Part shown: positions 26,146 to 34,630 of the stretch, one piece after another
Layout of the letters: every line of letters starts with the position of its first letter
How positions within the stretch are numbered: position 1 is the stretch's first letter
Assembly: GCF_024498135.1 (NCBI RefSeq)
Contig: NZ_JANHOH010000013.1
Coordinates: forward strand, 1 to 64,000
DNA from: Mucilaginibacter aquariorum
GTDB taxonomy: Bacteria; Bacteroidota; Bacteroidia; Sphingobacteriales; Sphingobacteriaceae
Length of the DNA: 64,000 nt
Reading direction: 5' to 3'
Made by a program: the position numbers and the translations under genes
Notes under the pieces: generated by a model
Databases searched by the model: none
Seen by the model: the letters and a program-made list of their open reading frames with translations, nothing else
What the model was told of the DNA's origin: nothing

Positions 26146-26856
26146 TTATACCATCGGTACTTCTATGATCAGTAACCGGCTTTCGCTATTGGTTTGTATT
26201 GTAAAGGCATCTGCTTCATAAACGCCCAGGGCATCTCTTTTGTTTAAATCCTGTCCGTCTATATTGATATCTCCCTCAAGAACAAATACATACGCGCCGT
26301 TCCCGGGTGTTTTTATGGTGTAGTTTATCTGTTGGCCTGCATCAAAGCTGCCCTGAGAAAAAGTGGTATCCTGGTTTAACCAAAGGGTATTATCACTTTT
26401 TACTGGTGAGATCAATGTGGTAAATTCATTTTGCACGAACTTGTCACCAAAGTTCTTTTGATCATAACGGGGTTCTATGTTCCTCACTTTAGGGAAGATC
26501 CAGATCTGTAGCGACAAGGTATCTTCGGTTTCAGAAGGGTTATATTCTGAGTGAACCACACCCGTACCCGCCGACATTACCTGTACATCGCCGGCTTTTA
26601 TGATGCCTTTATTGCCCATACTGTCCTGGTGTTCCAATGCTCCTTGCAGAACAATAGTGGTGATTTCCATATTATCGTGCGGGTGGCTCCCGAAGCCATT
26701 TCCACGGGCGATAAAGTCGTCATTTAGCACTCTTAAAGCGCCAAAATTCGTCCTATTTCGGTCAAAAAACGGCCCAAAACTGAACGAAAAGTTCGCTTTT
26801 AACCAACCGATATCATTATACCCTCTTTCGTTTGCGGGATGAAATACTGTTCTCAT
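26146..26856 (-). CDS. Pirin family protein
   Basis: 236 residues forming a bicupin. The N-terminal cupin has the metal-binding pattern GFGSHPHDNMEITTIVLQG, with two His, then VVHSEYNPSETED with His and Glu, matching pirin's three His and one Glu. The motif FSFGPFFDRNRTNFGALRVLNDD is also diagnostic. Bacterial pirins (YhhW-like) can have quercetinase activity or bind partner enzymes; the role here is unknown. It is separated from the Mla operon by 78 bases and transcribed in the same direction. Confidence 0.92.
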   Translation of the reverse strand: MRTVFHPANERGYNDIGWLKANFSFSFGPFFDRNRTNFGALRVLNDDFIARGNGFGSHPHDNMEITTIVLQGALEHQDSMGNKGIIKAGDVQVMSAGTGVVHSEYNPSETEDTLSLQIWIFPKVRNIEPRYDQKNFGDKFVQNEFTTLISPVKSDNTLWLNQDTTFSQGSFDAGQQINYTIKTPGNGAYVFVLEGDINIDGQDLNKRDALGVYEADAFTIQTNSESRLLIIEVPMV

Positions 26857-26944
26857 TTTCTACTAATTTTTAATGGATAATAAATGTTATGTAATTAAAT
26901 ACATGTTTAAACATGCAATATTTATTCCACAATTTAATTATGCG

Positions 26945-26952
26945 TATTTTTG
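26945..26952 (+). promoter_or_regulatory. Bacteroidota -7 box (TATTTTTG)
   Basis: TATTTTTG matches TAnnTTTG exactly and lies 19 bases before the ATG at 26972. A convincing -33 TTTG was not identified. Confidence 0.5.
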
Positions 26953-26971
26953 CACGTTAAAACTGACCATA

Positions 26972-27625
26972 ATGGCATATAAAGCAATTATAGCGGGCGC
27001 AAGCGGCCTTATTGGCAGTAATTTATTGAATATACTGCTGCAACAGCCGGAGTACAGCGAGGTATTGGTACTAGTTCGAAAAGAATTGCCCCTTCAGCAT
27101 AAAAAGTTAGTTCAGCTGGTCATAAATTTTGATGAGCTAGATAAGCATGCTGCAGCTATAACAGGACATGCGTTATTTTCTTGCCTGGGGACGACAAAAA
27201 GCCAAACGCCCGATAAGACGTTATATCGAAAGATAGATCATGATTATCCTTTACAGCTTGCACAATTAGCAAAGCAAAACGGCGTTAATCAGTTTCATCT
27301 GGTAACGGCTATTGGGGCAGATAAAAACTCCTCGATGTTCTATACCAGGTTGAAGGGCGAGCTGGAGGACGATATTCAAAAGCTTGGCTTAGAAACCCTG
27401 CACATCTACCAGCCATCAATGCTGATAGGTGACCGGGAGAGGAGCCGCTTTTTAGAGAAAGTAATTGGCGGCATATTCAAAGTTGTTGATCCGTTATTAG
27501 TTGGCGGGTTAAAAAAATACAGGAGCGTTAAAGGCATTACGGTTGCCAATGCCATGTTCAAAAAATCATTAGAAAGTGCAACGGGCACTTTTATATATAC
27601 ATCAGATAAAATACAAACTATTTAG
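26972..27625 (+). CDS. NAD(P)-binding atypical short-chain reductase (HTATIP2/YbjT-like)
   Basis: I start at the ATG at 26972 (MAYKAIIAGASGLIGSNLL), immediately at the Rossmann beta strand; the upstream in-frame extension lacks coding character and covers a promoter. The 217-residue product has the glycine-rich motif AGASGLIGSN, ALFSCLGTTKSQTPDKTLYRKIDHDYPLQLAQLAKQNGV, and a YxxxK-like YTRLKGELED. These fit NAD(P)H-binding epimerase-like proteins related to HTATIP2. The substrate is unknown. Its TAG stop overlaps the GTG start of the next gene by one base. Confidence 0.82.
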   Translation: MAYKAIIAGASGLIGSNLLNILLQQPEYSEVLVLVRKELPLQHKKLVQLVINFDELDKHAAAITGHALFSCLGTTKSQTPDKTLYRKIDHDYPLQLAQLAKQNGVNQFHLVTAIGADKNSSMFYTRLKGELEDDIQKLGLETLHIYQPSMLIGDRERSRFLEKVIGGIFKVVDPLLVGGLKKYRSVKGITVANAMFKKSLESATGTFIYTSDKIQTI

Positions 27626-29493
27626 TGAGCACTTATATTTCGGCCGAGAGTTTAGGCCATTCCTTTCATGATAACTGGTTGTTTAAAAACCTAACCATTG
27701 GTATTAACCGCGGCCGCAGGGTTGCGCTTGTTGGTATTAACGGGGCGGGTAAATCAACTTTGTTAAAAATCCTTTCCGGTTCGTTAAAGCCAACCGAAGG
27801 AAAAGTTGCGCAAAGTAAAGACCTTAATGTGGGCTATCTGGAGCAGGACCCGCATTTTAAAGGCGCTATTAGCATCAGCGATTATATTTTCCATGCGGAT
27901 AACATCCAGCAGCAACTGATCCGCCGTTATGAGGAGTTGTTAGAGAACGACCCTGAGAACATGAAGGAGATGGATAAAGTAATGGAGGAGATGAGCGAGA
28001 TTGATGCCTGGGAATATGAGTATAAGATAAAGACTATTTTAGGAAGACTTGACATACATCACCTTAACCAACACATTAGCACGCTTTCAGGTGGCCAGAA
28101 GAAACGTTTAGCTTTAGCTAAGCTGTTAATTGAAGATCCTGAAATATATATTTTAGATGAGCCTACCAATCACCTTGATATTGATACCATTGAGTGGCTG
28201 GAAAAACTACTGACCGAAGGCAGCAAAACTATCCTGATGGTTACGCACGATAGGTACTTCCTGGATAACGTTTGTAACGAGATCTTAGAGATAGACAAGG
28301 GTAAGATCATTCCATACATTGGTAATTATGGTTACTACCTGGAAAAGAAAGCCGAAAGGGAAGCATCTGATGAAGCAACTTTTCAAAAGAACTCGAATTT
28401 ATTGCGCAAGGAGCTGGAATGGATGCGCAGGCAACCAAAGGCCCGTGGTACTAAATCAAAATCGAGGATAGATGCTTTTTATGACCTGGAAGGCAAAACA
28501 AAAAACAACGGACCCAAACAAAATGTTGAGTTGAGCGTAAAAACATCACGCCAGGGCAATAAGATAATGGAGATGCACGCCATAAGCAAAGGCTTTAACG
28601 GCAATACCTATATCGATAAATTTAGTTATACATTTAAGAAAGGCGACCGTATTGGTTTAGCCGGAAAAAATGGTAGCGGTAAATCAACCCTGTTAAACTT
28701 AATTACAGGCGGCTTGCAGCCTGACAGTGGCGAGATAGTAAAAGGAGAGACTACCGTGATCGGTTATTTTAACCAGTCGGGTTTAAGCTTTAAGGAAGAT
28801 GAACGCGTTATTGACATTGTAAAGAATGTCGCGGAGTTCATCACCATGGCTGATGGAAAGCTAATATCGGCTTCGGCGTTGCTTACGTTGTTCTTATTCC
28901 CGCCGGCTAAGCAGTATGGTATGGTTTCCAAACTAAGCGGGGGCGAGAAGAAGCGCCTGCACCTGATGAGTATCCTTATCAAGAATCCAAACTTTTTGAT
29001 CCTGGATGAGCCTACCAATGATTTAGATATAGATACCCTGAATGTATTGGAAGAGTTTTTAACCAACTTCCCGGGTATATTGATCATGGTATCGCACGAT
29101 AGGTACTTGCTTGATAAACTAACCGACCAACTATTTATTATGGAAGGAGAGGGCAAAGTTCTTATTTATAATGGAAATTATACCTCATACCGCGTTGACC
29201 TGGAAGAAGCAAAGCAACAAAATAAAAAACCAACTATAGCTGCTCCAACTGCGCAAGCAGAAGCACCAAAGAAAGCCAAGCTGAGCTTTAAAGAAGAAAA
29301 AGAATTTGAGGGTTTGGAAAAGGAAATTGCCGATATTGAGGCTAAGCTGGAGGAAACAACCGACCAGCTAAACACTATCAATATCGACCCAAAAGAGTTG
29401 ACCAAGCTAACGGACAAGATCACCTACCTAAACAAACAGCTTGATGCAAAAACAGCTCGCTGGATTGAATTAGGCGAACTAAAAGAAGCATAA
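27625..29493 (+). CDS. ABC-F family ATP-binding protein (Uup/EttA-like)
   Basis: 622 residues starting with GTG at 27625. Two ABC cassettes lie in one chain without membrane segments. The first has GINGAGKST, LSGGQKKRLALAKLL and LDEPTNHLDID; the second has GKNGSGKST, LSGGEKKRLHLMSIL and LDEPTNDLDID. The linker (LRKELEWMRRQPKARGTKSKSRIDAF) is the P-site-tRNA interaction motif region. The last 90 residues are a coiled coil (EEKEFEGLEKEIADIEAKLEE), the Uup-type C-terminal domain. ABC-F proteins act on the ribosome, rescuing or regulating translation. It is coupled to the upstream reductase gene. Confidence 0.93.
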   Translation: MSTYISAESLGHSFHDNWLFKNLTIGINRGRRVALVGINGAGKSTLLKILSGSLKPTEGKVAQSKDLNVGYLEQDPHFKGAISISDYIFHADNIQQQLIRRYEELLENDPENMKEMDKVMEEMSEIDAWEYEYKIKTILGRLDIHHLNQHISTLSGGQKKRLALAKLLIEDPEIYILDEPTNHLDIDTIEWLEKLLTEGSKTILMVTHDRYFLDNVCNEILEIDKGKIIPYIGNYGYYLEKKAEREASDEATFQKNSNLLRKELEWMRRQPKARGTKSKSRIDAFYDLEGKTKNNGPKQNVELSVKTSRQGNKIMEMHAISKGFNGNTYIDKFSYTFKKGDRIGLAGKNGSGKSTLLNLITGGLQPDSGEIVKGETTVIGYFNQSGLSFKEDERVIDIVKNVAEFITMADGKLISASALLTLFLFPPAKQYGMVSKLSGGEKKRLHLMSILIKNPNFLILDEPTNDLDIDTLNVLEEFLTNFPGILIMVSHDRYLLDKLTDQLFIMEGEGKVLIYNGNYTSYRVDLEEAKQQNKKPTIAAPTAQAEAPKKAKLSFKEEKEFEGLEKEIADIEAKLEETTDQLNTINIDPKELTKLTDKITYLNKQLDAKTARWIELGELKEA

Positions 29494-29497
29494 CAAG

Positions 29498-29743
29498 ATG
29501 AAAACATCGGATATTATCGCTTCTATTGGTGTCATTATTTTATTGATCGCTTTCTTATTGAACATGTATAAGAAGGTATCGGCACAGGGAAGAATATACA
29601 CGGGAATGAACTTTCTAGGCGCAGGAATATGTTGTTTCTCGTCTTATTTAATAGATTTTTACCCGTTTGTAGTACTAGAGGGTGTTTGGGGTGCATTTGC
29701 GCTTTATTCATTTTTAAACGTTCCACGTGGAACATCAAAGTAA
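29498..29743 (+). CDS. Small membrane protein (CBU_0592-like)
   Basis: 81 residues with three hydrophobic stretches: ASIGVIILLIAFLLNMY, GMNFLGAGICCFSSYLI and FYPFVVLEGVWGAFALYSF. The arrangement G-V-x-x-L-x-A-F, N-x-x-G-A-x-x-C and E-x-x-W matches the CBU_0592-like family of predicted membrane proteins. It lies four bases after the ABC-F gene. The last six codons before the stop (NVPRGTSK) include a parS-like palindrome at 29719-29734, so this site is embedded in coding sequence. Confidence 0.75.
   Translation: MKTSDIIASIGVIILLIAFLLNMYKKVSAQGRIYTGMNFLGAGICCFSSYLIDFYPFVVLEGVWGAFALYSFLNVPRGTSK
29719..29734. promoter_or_regulatory. parS-like site 1 (centromere palindrome)
   Basis: CGTTCCACGTGGAACA matches the bacterial parS core GTTnCACGTGnAAC with its perfect 14-base palindrome. 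It overlaps the last codons of the small membrane protein gene. ParB would bind such a site for chromosome segregation. Confidence 0.7.
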
Positions 29744-29755
29744 AAAATCACATAA

Positions 29756-29771
29756 TGTTCCACGTGGAACA
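29756..29771. promoter_or_regulatory. parS-like site 2 (centromere palindrome)
   Basis: TGTTCCACGTGGAACA is a perfect 16-base palindrome and the best match to the parS consensus in this window. It lies 37 bases from site 1 and directly before the GGAGG of mnmG. ParB binding here could also affect mnmG expression. Confidence 0.75.
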
Positions 29772-29781
29772 TGGAGGTTAT

Positions 29782-31644
29782 ATGTTTAAGAAATATAATG
29801 TAATAGTAGTTGGTGCCGGGCACGCGGGCTGTGAAGCTGCTGCTGCTGCCGCCAATTTGGGCTCGTCTGTTTTGCTTATTACCATGAACATGGGGACTAT
29901 AGCACAGATGAGTTGTAACCCTGCAATGGGGGGTGTAGCCAAGGGACAAATAGTGCGTGAGATTGATGCGTTAGGTGGGTATTCGGGTATTATCACCGAT
30001 AAAACATCCCTGCAATTCCGTATGCTTAACCTATCAAAAGGCCCAGCTATGTGGAGCCCAAGGGCACAAAGCGATAGGGCAAGGTTTGCTGAAGAGTGGC
30101 GCATCGCCTTAGAAAAAACACCTAATGTTGATTTCTGGCAAGACACCGTTACCTCTCTATTGGTAAAGGGAAATACCATTGCCGGTGTACGTACATCAAT
30201 AGGAGTAGAGATTGAAGCCGATGCTGTAGTACTAACAAATGGAACCTTCCTGAATGGCGTGATCCATATAGGGGAAAAGAAATTTGGCGGCGGCCGCACG
30301 GGTGAAAAAGCAGCAACCGGCTTAACTGAACAGTTGATCACCCTGGGTTTTGAATCGGGTAGGATGAAGACAGGAACGCCTCCTCGTGTGGATGGTCGTA
30401 GCCTGAACTACTCCCTAATGGAAGAACAATGGGGTGACGAAGAACGTGGTCGTTTCTCGTATACCGATGTTGCGTTAGTCAAAGACCAACGCTGTTGCTG
30501 GATAACTTATACCAATACTAAAGTACACGAAACGCTTAAAGAGGGGTTTGAAAAGTCGCCAATGTTTACCGGCCGCATCAAAGGTTTAGGCCCAAGATAT
30601 TGCCCATCTATAGAGGATAAGATCAACCGTTTTGCAGAGCGCGACCGCCATCAGATCTTCGTTGAACCCGAAGGGTGGAATACCGTTGAGATCTATGTTA
30701 ATGGTTTTTCTACATCGTTACCAGAGGATGTACAGTATAAAGCTTTAACCCAAATACCAGGTTTTGAAACCGCGAAAATGTTCCGCCCGGGTTATGCCAT
30801 TGAATACGATTTTTTCCCGCCTACACAATTAGGCTTAACACTGGAAACAAAATTAATAAGCAATCTGTACTTTGCCGGGCAAATAAACGGCACCACCGGT
30901 TATGAAGAAGCGGCATCGCAAGGTTTCATCGCGGGTATTAACGCGCATCAAAAAATAAACGACAAACATGAGCTGATCCTTAAAAGATCAGAATCGTACA
31001 TTGGTGTTTTGATAGATGACCTGGTTACAAAAGGTACCGAGGAGCCTTATCGCATGTTCACATCAAGGGCAGAGCACCGCTTGTTGCTTCGCCAGGATAA
31101 CGCCGATATCAGGTTAAGCCCGATGGGCCACGAGTTAGGTTTAATAAACAACGAGCGCTTGGAGAAGGTGAACAGGAAGATCAAAAACTCGGATGACATC
31201 GTCTCGTTTACCAGAACTAAAAGCGTTGATCCATCCGCAGTAAATGCTTTACTGGAAGAATCGGGAACAACACCAATTAACCAAAGCGCTAAATTGTTTA
31301 ATTTATTGAGCCGCCCACAAATAGGGTTTAATGAGTTAAAGCGGATAGATAGCTCATTACAAGATAAGTTATCGGGCTACGATAAAGAAACTGTTGAGCA
31401 GGCTGAAATAAAAATCAAATACGAGAGTTACTTTATAAAAGAATTAGAAATTGTTGACCGCATGAAGAAAATGGAAGACCGGGAAATTAATCCCGAGTTT
31501 GACTATCGTCAGCTGGTTTCACTTTCGAAAGAAGCGCGCGAAAAATTGATGAGGATAAAACCACGCACTTTAGGCCAGGCATCCAGAATTTCGGGCGTTT
31601 CGCCGTCAGATGTATCGGTTTTAATGGTTCATGTATCCAGATAA
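29782..31644 (+). CDS. mnmG: tRNA uridine-5-carboxymethylaminomethyl modification enzyme MnmG
   Basis: From the ATG at 29782, preceded by GGAGG at 29773-29777, the product has 620 residues, the standard MnmG (GidA) length. FAD binding is shown by VVGAGHAGCEAAAAAA; family motifs include CNPAMGGVAKGQIVREIDALGG, TGTFLNG-like TNGTFLNGVIHIG, GRTGEKAATGL, and the C-terminal EPYRMFTSRAEHRLLLRQDNADIRL. With MnmE it installs the cmnm5 group at U34 of several tRNAs using methylene-tetrahydrofolate. mnmE is not in the window. The longer upstream in-frame sequence overlaps the previous gene and is not homologous. Confidence 0.97.
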   Translation: MFKKYNVIVVGAGHAGCEAAAAAANLGSSVLLITMNMGTIAQMSCNPAMGGVAKGQIVREIDALGGYSGIITDKTSLQFRMLNLSKGPAMWSPRAQSDRARFAEEWRIALEKTPNVDFWQDTVTSLLVKGNTIAGVRTSIGVEIEADAVVLTNGTFLNGVIHIGEKKFGGGRTGEKAATGLTEQLITLGFESGRMKTGTPPRVDGRSLNYSLMEEQWGDEERGRFSYTDVALVKDQRCCWITYTNTKVHETLKEGFEKSPMFTGRIKGLGPRYCPSIEDKINRFAERDRHQIFVEPEGWNTVEIYVNGFSTSLPEDVQYKALTQIPGFETAKMFRPGYAIEYDFFPPTQLGLTLETKLISNLYFAGQINGTTGYEEAASQGFIAGINAHQKINDKHELILKRSESYIGVLIDDLVTKGTEEPYRMFTSRAEHRLLLRQDNADIRLSPMGHELGLINNERLEKVNRKIKNSDDIVSFTRTKSVDPSAVNALLEESGTTPINQSAKLFNLLSRPQIGFNELKRIDSSLQDKLSGYDKETVEQAEIKIKYESYFIKELEIVDRMKKMEDREINPEFDYRQLVSLSKEAREKLMRIKPRTLGQASRISGVSPSDVSVLMVHVSR

Positions 31645-31761
31645 CGTTATAACAGGCTATAAATCAGTTTATTATAATAATATCGTTTATAAAGCATTTT
31701 TTCAAAGTTTTAATATCACAATTCATAAAAAGATAAAAATCGTTTATAGGCCATAAAAACA

Positions 31762-33405
31762 ATGTTAAATCCAAAACCGGCTTTTTTCAGCAAAAATTTA
31801 TTCTTCTTAATGGTGATTTTATTGGTTTATGGTTGCGCAAGCATCCAAAAACCGCAGGGAGGGCCCCGCGACCTTACCCCACCAAAATTATTGAAGGCAA
31901 CTCCCGAAAACATGACGCGCAATTTCGCGGCCACAGAAATTAAACTGGAGTTTGATGAATTTTTTAAACTGAGCAATCAGTACCAGGAAATAAGTATTAG
32001 CCCGGCGCAGGAAAAACAAGCGGAGTATAAGATCGGCAGAAAAACGCTCACCATCGATTTTAAAGACACGCTTCAAAAAAACACCACCTACGTTATCAAC
32101 TTTGGGAAGGCCATACAAGATGTTAACGAAAGCAACACGCTTACCAATTTCACTTATGTTTTTTCGACCGGCCCGCATATCGATTCGTTGAGCATGTCGG
32201 GAACGGTGATCAACAGCACCACCCAGGAAAAAGAGAAAGAAGCAACGGTGATGATCTTCCCGATAAAACAAGACTCATTGCTTTTCGGAAAAAAGAAACC
32301 CGCTATTTTTACTACTACAGATTCATCGGGTAATTTTTCGCTGAACAATCTGCATGATGGTGAATACCGGATTTACGCGTTAAAAGAACCGAGCCCAAAT
32401 AAGATCTTTGATAATGATAAAGAGCTGATCGCTTTTTCAAAAAAATCGATAATTCTTAATAAAGACACCTCAAATATCAAGCTTTCGTTATTTCAACAGA
32501 TCCCGGAGAAATTCCGTTTATCCGAAAAGAAATTTACCCCCGATGGGATCCTATCGCTTGTTTTTAATAAGCGATTAAATAATCCATCATTAAAGATACT
32601 CTATCCGCCGGCCCTTGATAATCAGAAAATTTACGAGATAAGTAAAACTAAAGATACCGCGCTTGTTTTTATGCGCAATATGGATTTTGATTCGTTAAGG
32701 GTGGCCATATACGATAATAATAAACCGGTAGATACTATCTATCAGCTTAAAGGCCGTAAAGAAAGCTTTGCACGTGTTTTATCCTTTAAATATGGTATTA
32801 ACCGCGATAACAGGCTTAAGCCCAATACAGACCTGCGCATTACCGCTAATTTACCTATAGAAAGTTTTGAGACAGGGTTGATAGCGTTAAGCCAGGATTC
32901 GGTAAATGTGACCAACTTTACGGTACAAAAAGATACATCAAACACGCGCAGCGTATTAATAAAATATCGTTGGCGGGTGGGCAGCAAATACCAGTTAGTT
33001 TTAAACGAAGCCGCTTTTACAGATATATACGGTGATAAAAATAAACGAACGGGTATACCATTTGAAGCGGATAAACCTGAAAATTACAGTCAGTTAACTT
33101 TACAGGTTACCGTACCAGACAGCAGCAAACGCTATGTGGTAGAACTAATGGACGAAGCAAAAACGATAGTGCGCAGCGACCCTATTAGTAAAAGCACTTC
33201 TATTATCTACAAAAACTATTTAACCGGCAAATACAAGGTTAGAGTTATATATGATGACAACCGTAACGGGCGATGGGATAGTGGTAACGTGCGGCAAAAG
33301 ACCCAACCCGAAAACATTTGGCTTTACGAAAAGGAGATTACCTTAAGGCCAAACTGGGAGGCAGAAGAACCTATTTCTATACCAAAGGAACCTGTTAGTC
33401 CTTAA
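31762..33405 (+). CDS. Ig-like (Big_5) domain lipoprotein
   Basis: 547 residues with a lipobox in the N-terminal LVYGCAS. Next comes the conserved phrase PQGGPRDLTPPKLLKATPENMTRNF, which begins a Bacterial Ig-like domain 5 (residues about 45-140; FDEFFKLSN, LTNFTYVFSTG). A carboxypeptidase-regulatory-like domain follows at 150-250 (SGTVINSTTQEKEKEATV, then GNFSLNNLHDGEYRIYALKE). The remaining part is strand-rich and of unknown fold. This family is common in Bacteroidota next to housekeeping genes and has no known function. Its 3' end overlaps the convergent carbonic-anhydrase gene by 11 bases. Confidence 0.82.
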   Translation: MLNPKPAFFSKNLFFLMVILLVYGCASIQKPQGGPRDLTPPKLLKATPENMTRNFAATEIKLEFDEFFKLSNQYQEISISPAQEKQAEYKIGRKTLTIDFKDTLQKNTTYVINFGKAIQDVNESNTLTNFTYVFSTGPHIDSLSMSGTVINSTTQEKEKEATVMIFPIKQDSLLFGKKKPAIFTTTDSSGNFSLNNLHDGEYRIYALKEPSPNKIFDNDKELIAFSKKSIILNKDTSNIKLSLFQQIPEKFRLSEKKFTPDGILSLVFNKRLNNPSLKILYPPALDNQKIYEISKTKDTALVFMRNMDFDSLRVAIYDNNKPVDTIYQLKGRKESFARVLSFKYGINRDNRLKPNTDLRITANLPIESFETGLIALSQDSVNVTNFTVQKDTSNTRSVLIKYRWRVGSKYQLVLNEAAFTDIYGDKNKRTGIPFEADKPENYSQLTLQVTVPDSSKRYVVELMDEAKTIVRSDPISKSTSIIYKNYLTGKYKVRVIYDDNRNGRWDSGNVRQKTQPENIWLYEKEITLRPNWEAEEPISIPKEPVSP

Positions 33406-33907
33406 ACCAGCCGGAGTACATGATATAGTTTTGCGGTAATTTATTTAATAAAGCCTTTTGCTCATCGGTAAGGGGCTTTATTTTTTTAGCGGGAGTGCCG
33501 GCATACAGGTAACCCGATTCGCAGATTGTTTTCTCCAGCACTACAGATCCCGCACCTATTATTACATAAGGTTCTATAACGGCATCATCCATTACAATGG
33601 CGCCCATACCTATCAAAACATTATCATGCAGCGTACAGCCATGCACAATGGCATTATGCCCTATTGATACGTTATTGCCAATGTTGGTTGGCGCTTTTAA
33701 GTATGTGGCATGTATTACAGCACCATCCTGTATGTTGGTGTTATCGCCTATCTTTATGTAATGCACATCGCCACGGATAACCGCATTGAACCATACTGAA
33801 CAATTATTGCCCATTACTACATCACCCACAATGGTAGCATTTTCGGCAATAAAACAATCTGTTCCCCATACGGGTGATTTATCTTTTACAGGCAGTATAA
33901 CAGGCAT
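33395..33907 (-). CDS. Gamma-carbonic-anhydrase-like hexapeptide protein
   Basis: 170 residues of left-handed beta-helix hexapeptide repeats (IVGDVVMGNNCSVWFNAVIRGD, IKIGDNTNIQDGAVIHA, IGNNVSIGHNAIVHGC, VLIGMGAIVMDDAVI, VIIGAGSVV). The His in VIHA and the pair in GHNAIVHG occupy the zinc-ligand positions of the gamma-CA family (YrdA/CaiE-like), and RGD and N-x-Q-D motifs are conserved. It could hydrate CO2 or act as an acyltransferase-like ferripyochelin-binding homologue; activity is uncertain for this subgroup. Confidence 0.9.
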   Translation of the reverse strand: MPVILPVKDKSPVWGTDCFIAENATIVGDVVMGNNCSVWFNAVIRGDVHYIKIGDNTNIQDGAVIHATYLKAPTNIGNNVSIGHNAIVHGCTLHDNVLIGMGAIVMDDAVIEPYVIIGAGSVVLEKTICESGYLYAGTPAKKIKPLTDEQKALLNKLPQNYIMYSGWFKD

Positions 33908-33981
33908 GATTTAATTAGTGATTTGGTGAATTATTGATTTAGTGATTGATTTACTTTTGTTATGTTTGGATATTAATATAA

Positions 33982-34054
33982 GCGGAAATAGCTCAGCTGG
34001 TAGAGCATCAGTTTCCCAAACTGAAGGCCGCGGGTTCGAATCCCGTTTTCCGCT
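33982..34054 (+). tRNA. tRNA-Gly (anticodon CCC)
   Basis: A 73-base cloverleaf: acceptor GCGGAAA (33982-33988) with TTTCCGC (34047-34053) and discriminator T; D arm GCTCAGCTGGTAGAGC; anticodon stem TCAGT/ACTGA around loop TTCCCAA, giving anticodon CCC; T arm CGGGTTCGAATCCCG. CCA is not encoded. Confidence 0.95.
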
Positions 34055-34058
34055 CGCT

Positions 34059-34553
34059 TTATCTAAATATTTCTATAGCCTCTCTGATAAAATTTCTATC
34101 TGAAAGCCCTAAATCTTTAACTCCGGCTTTTATTACTGCATCTTTCATCTCTCGATAATTAGCATGATAATACTCAGATAGTTTTAGAACTTTATACTTT
34201 CCCCTAATTAAATTAAAGGTTTCAAAAACACGCCCACCTCTAATAGATTGGCTTCCCAGACTATACCCATCTACATCTTTATAATAAATAACAGACTTAA
34301 TACCTAATCCTATAAAACCAGCTTTAGATAAAAAATTATCATAAATTTTCACTTTTATTATTCGGGTCCTAAGTTCTCCTATTACTAAAATGCACAATAA
34401 ATAAACACCAAATAATATCATAAATATCCTTACTATCAGCGGAAAATGTTCTGAAAAAGCCGGTGACTTTTTTGCAAAAAAGAAAATCAATAGAGTTATA
34501 CTAACCAATACAAGTGGTATAATCCTTAATATTCGAAACTTTGATGAAATCAT
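34059..34553 (-). CDS. Hypothetical membrane protein (PH-domain-like)
   Basis: 164 residues. Two transmembrane segments occur at about 9-27 (RIIPLVLVSITLLIFFF) and 39-60 (IVRIFMILFGVYLLCILVI), then a soluble part (IIKVKIYDNFLSKAGFIGLGIKSVIYYKDVDGYSLGSQ...) that resembles bacterial PH-like membrane proteins. The gene is noticeably more A+T-rich than its neighbours and its stop lies only five bases beyond the tRNA-Gly 3' end on the opposite strand. This position and composition could indicate recent acquisition, but no integrase or repeat supports it. Confidence 0.65.
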   Translation of the reverse strand: MISSKFRILRIIPLVLVSITLLIFFFAKKSPAFSEHFPLIVRIFMILFGVYLLCILVIGELRTRIIKVKIYDNFLSKAGFIGLGIKSVIYYKDVDGYSLGSQSIRGGRVFETFNLIRGKYKVLKLSEYYHANYREMKDAVIKAGVKDLGLSDRNFIREAIEIFR

Positions 34554-34630
34554 AATATCATATCCATTACTTATCTATCAGGAGATTGCTTCGTACCTCT
34601 CAATCACGTGCGCGGAAGTTAATCGCTAAT

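Noticed and set aside
29719..29771. Treating Mrp (53050-54138) as the ParA partner of the parS-like sites
   Set aside because: Mrp has an N-terminal MIP18 domain and sits next to a NifU protein, so it is an Fe-S carrier and not a segregation ATPase.
29629..29781. Upstream extension of mnmG by 51 codons
   Set aside because: The extension overlaps the preceding gene and covers both parS-like palindromes; the MFKKYNVIVVGAG start with GGAGG in front fits known MnmG length.
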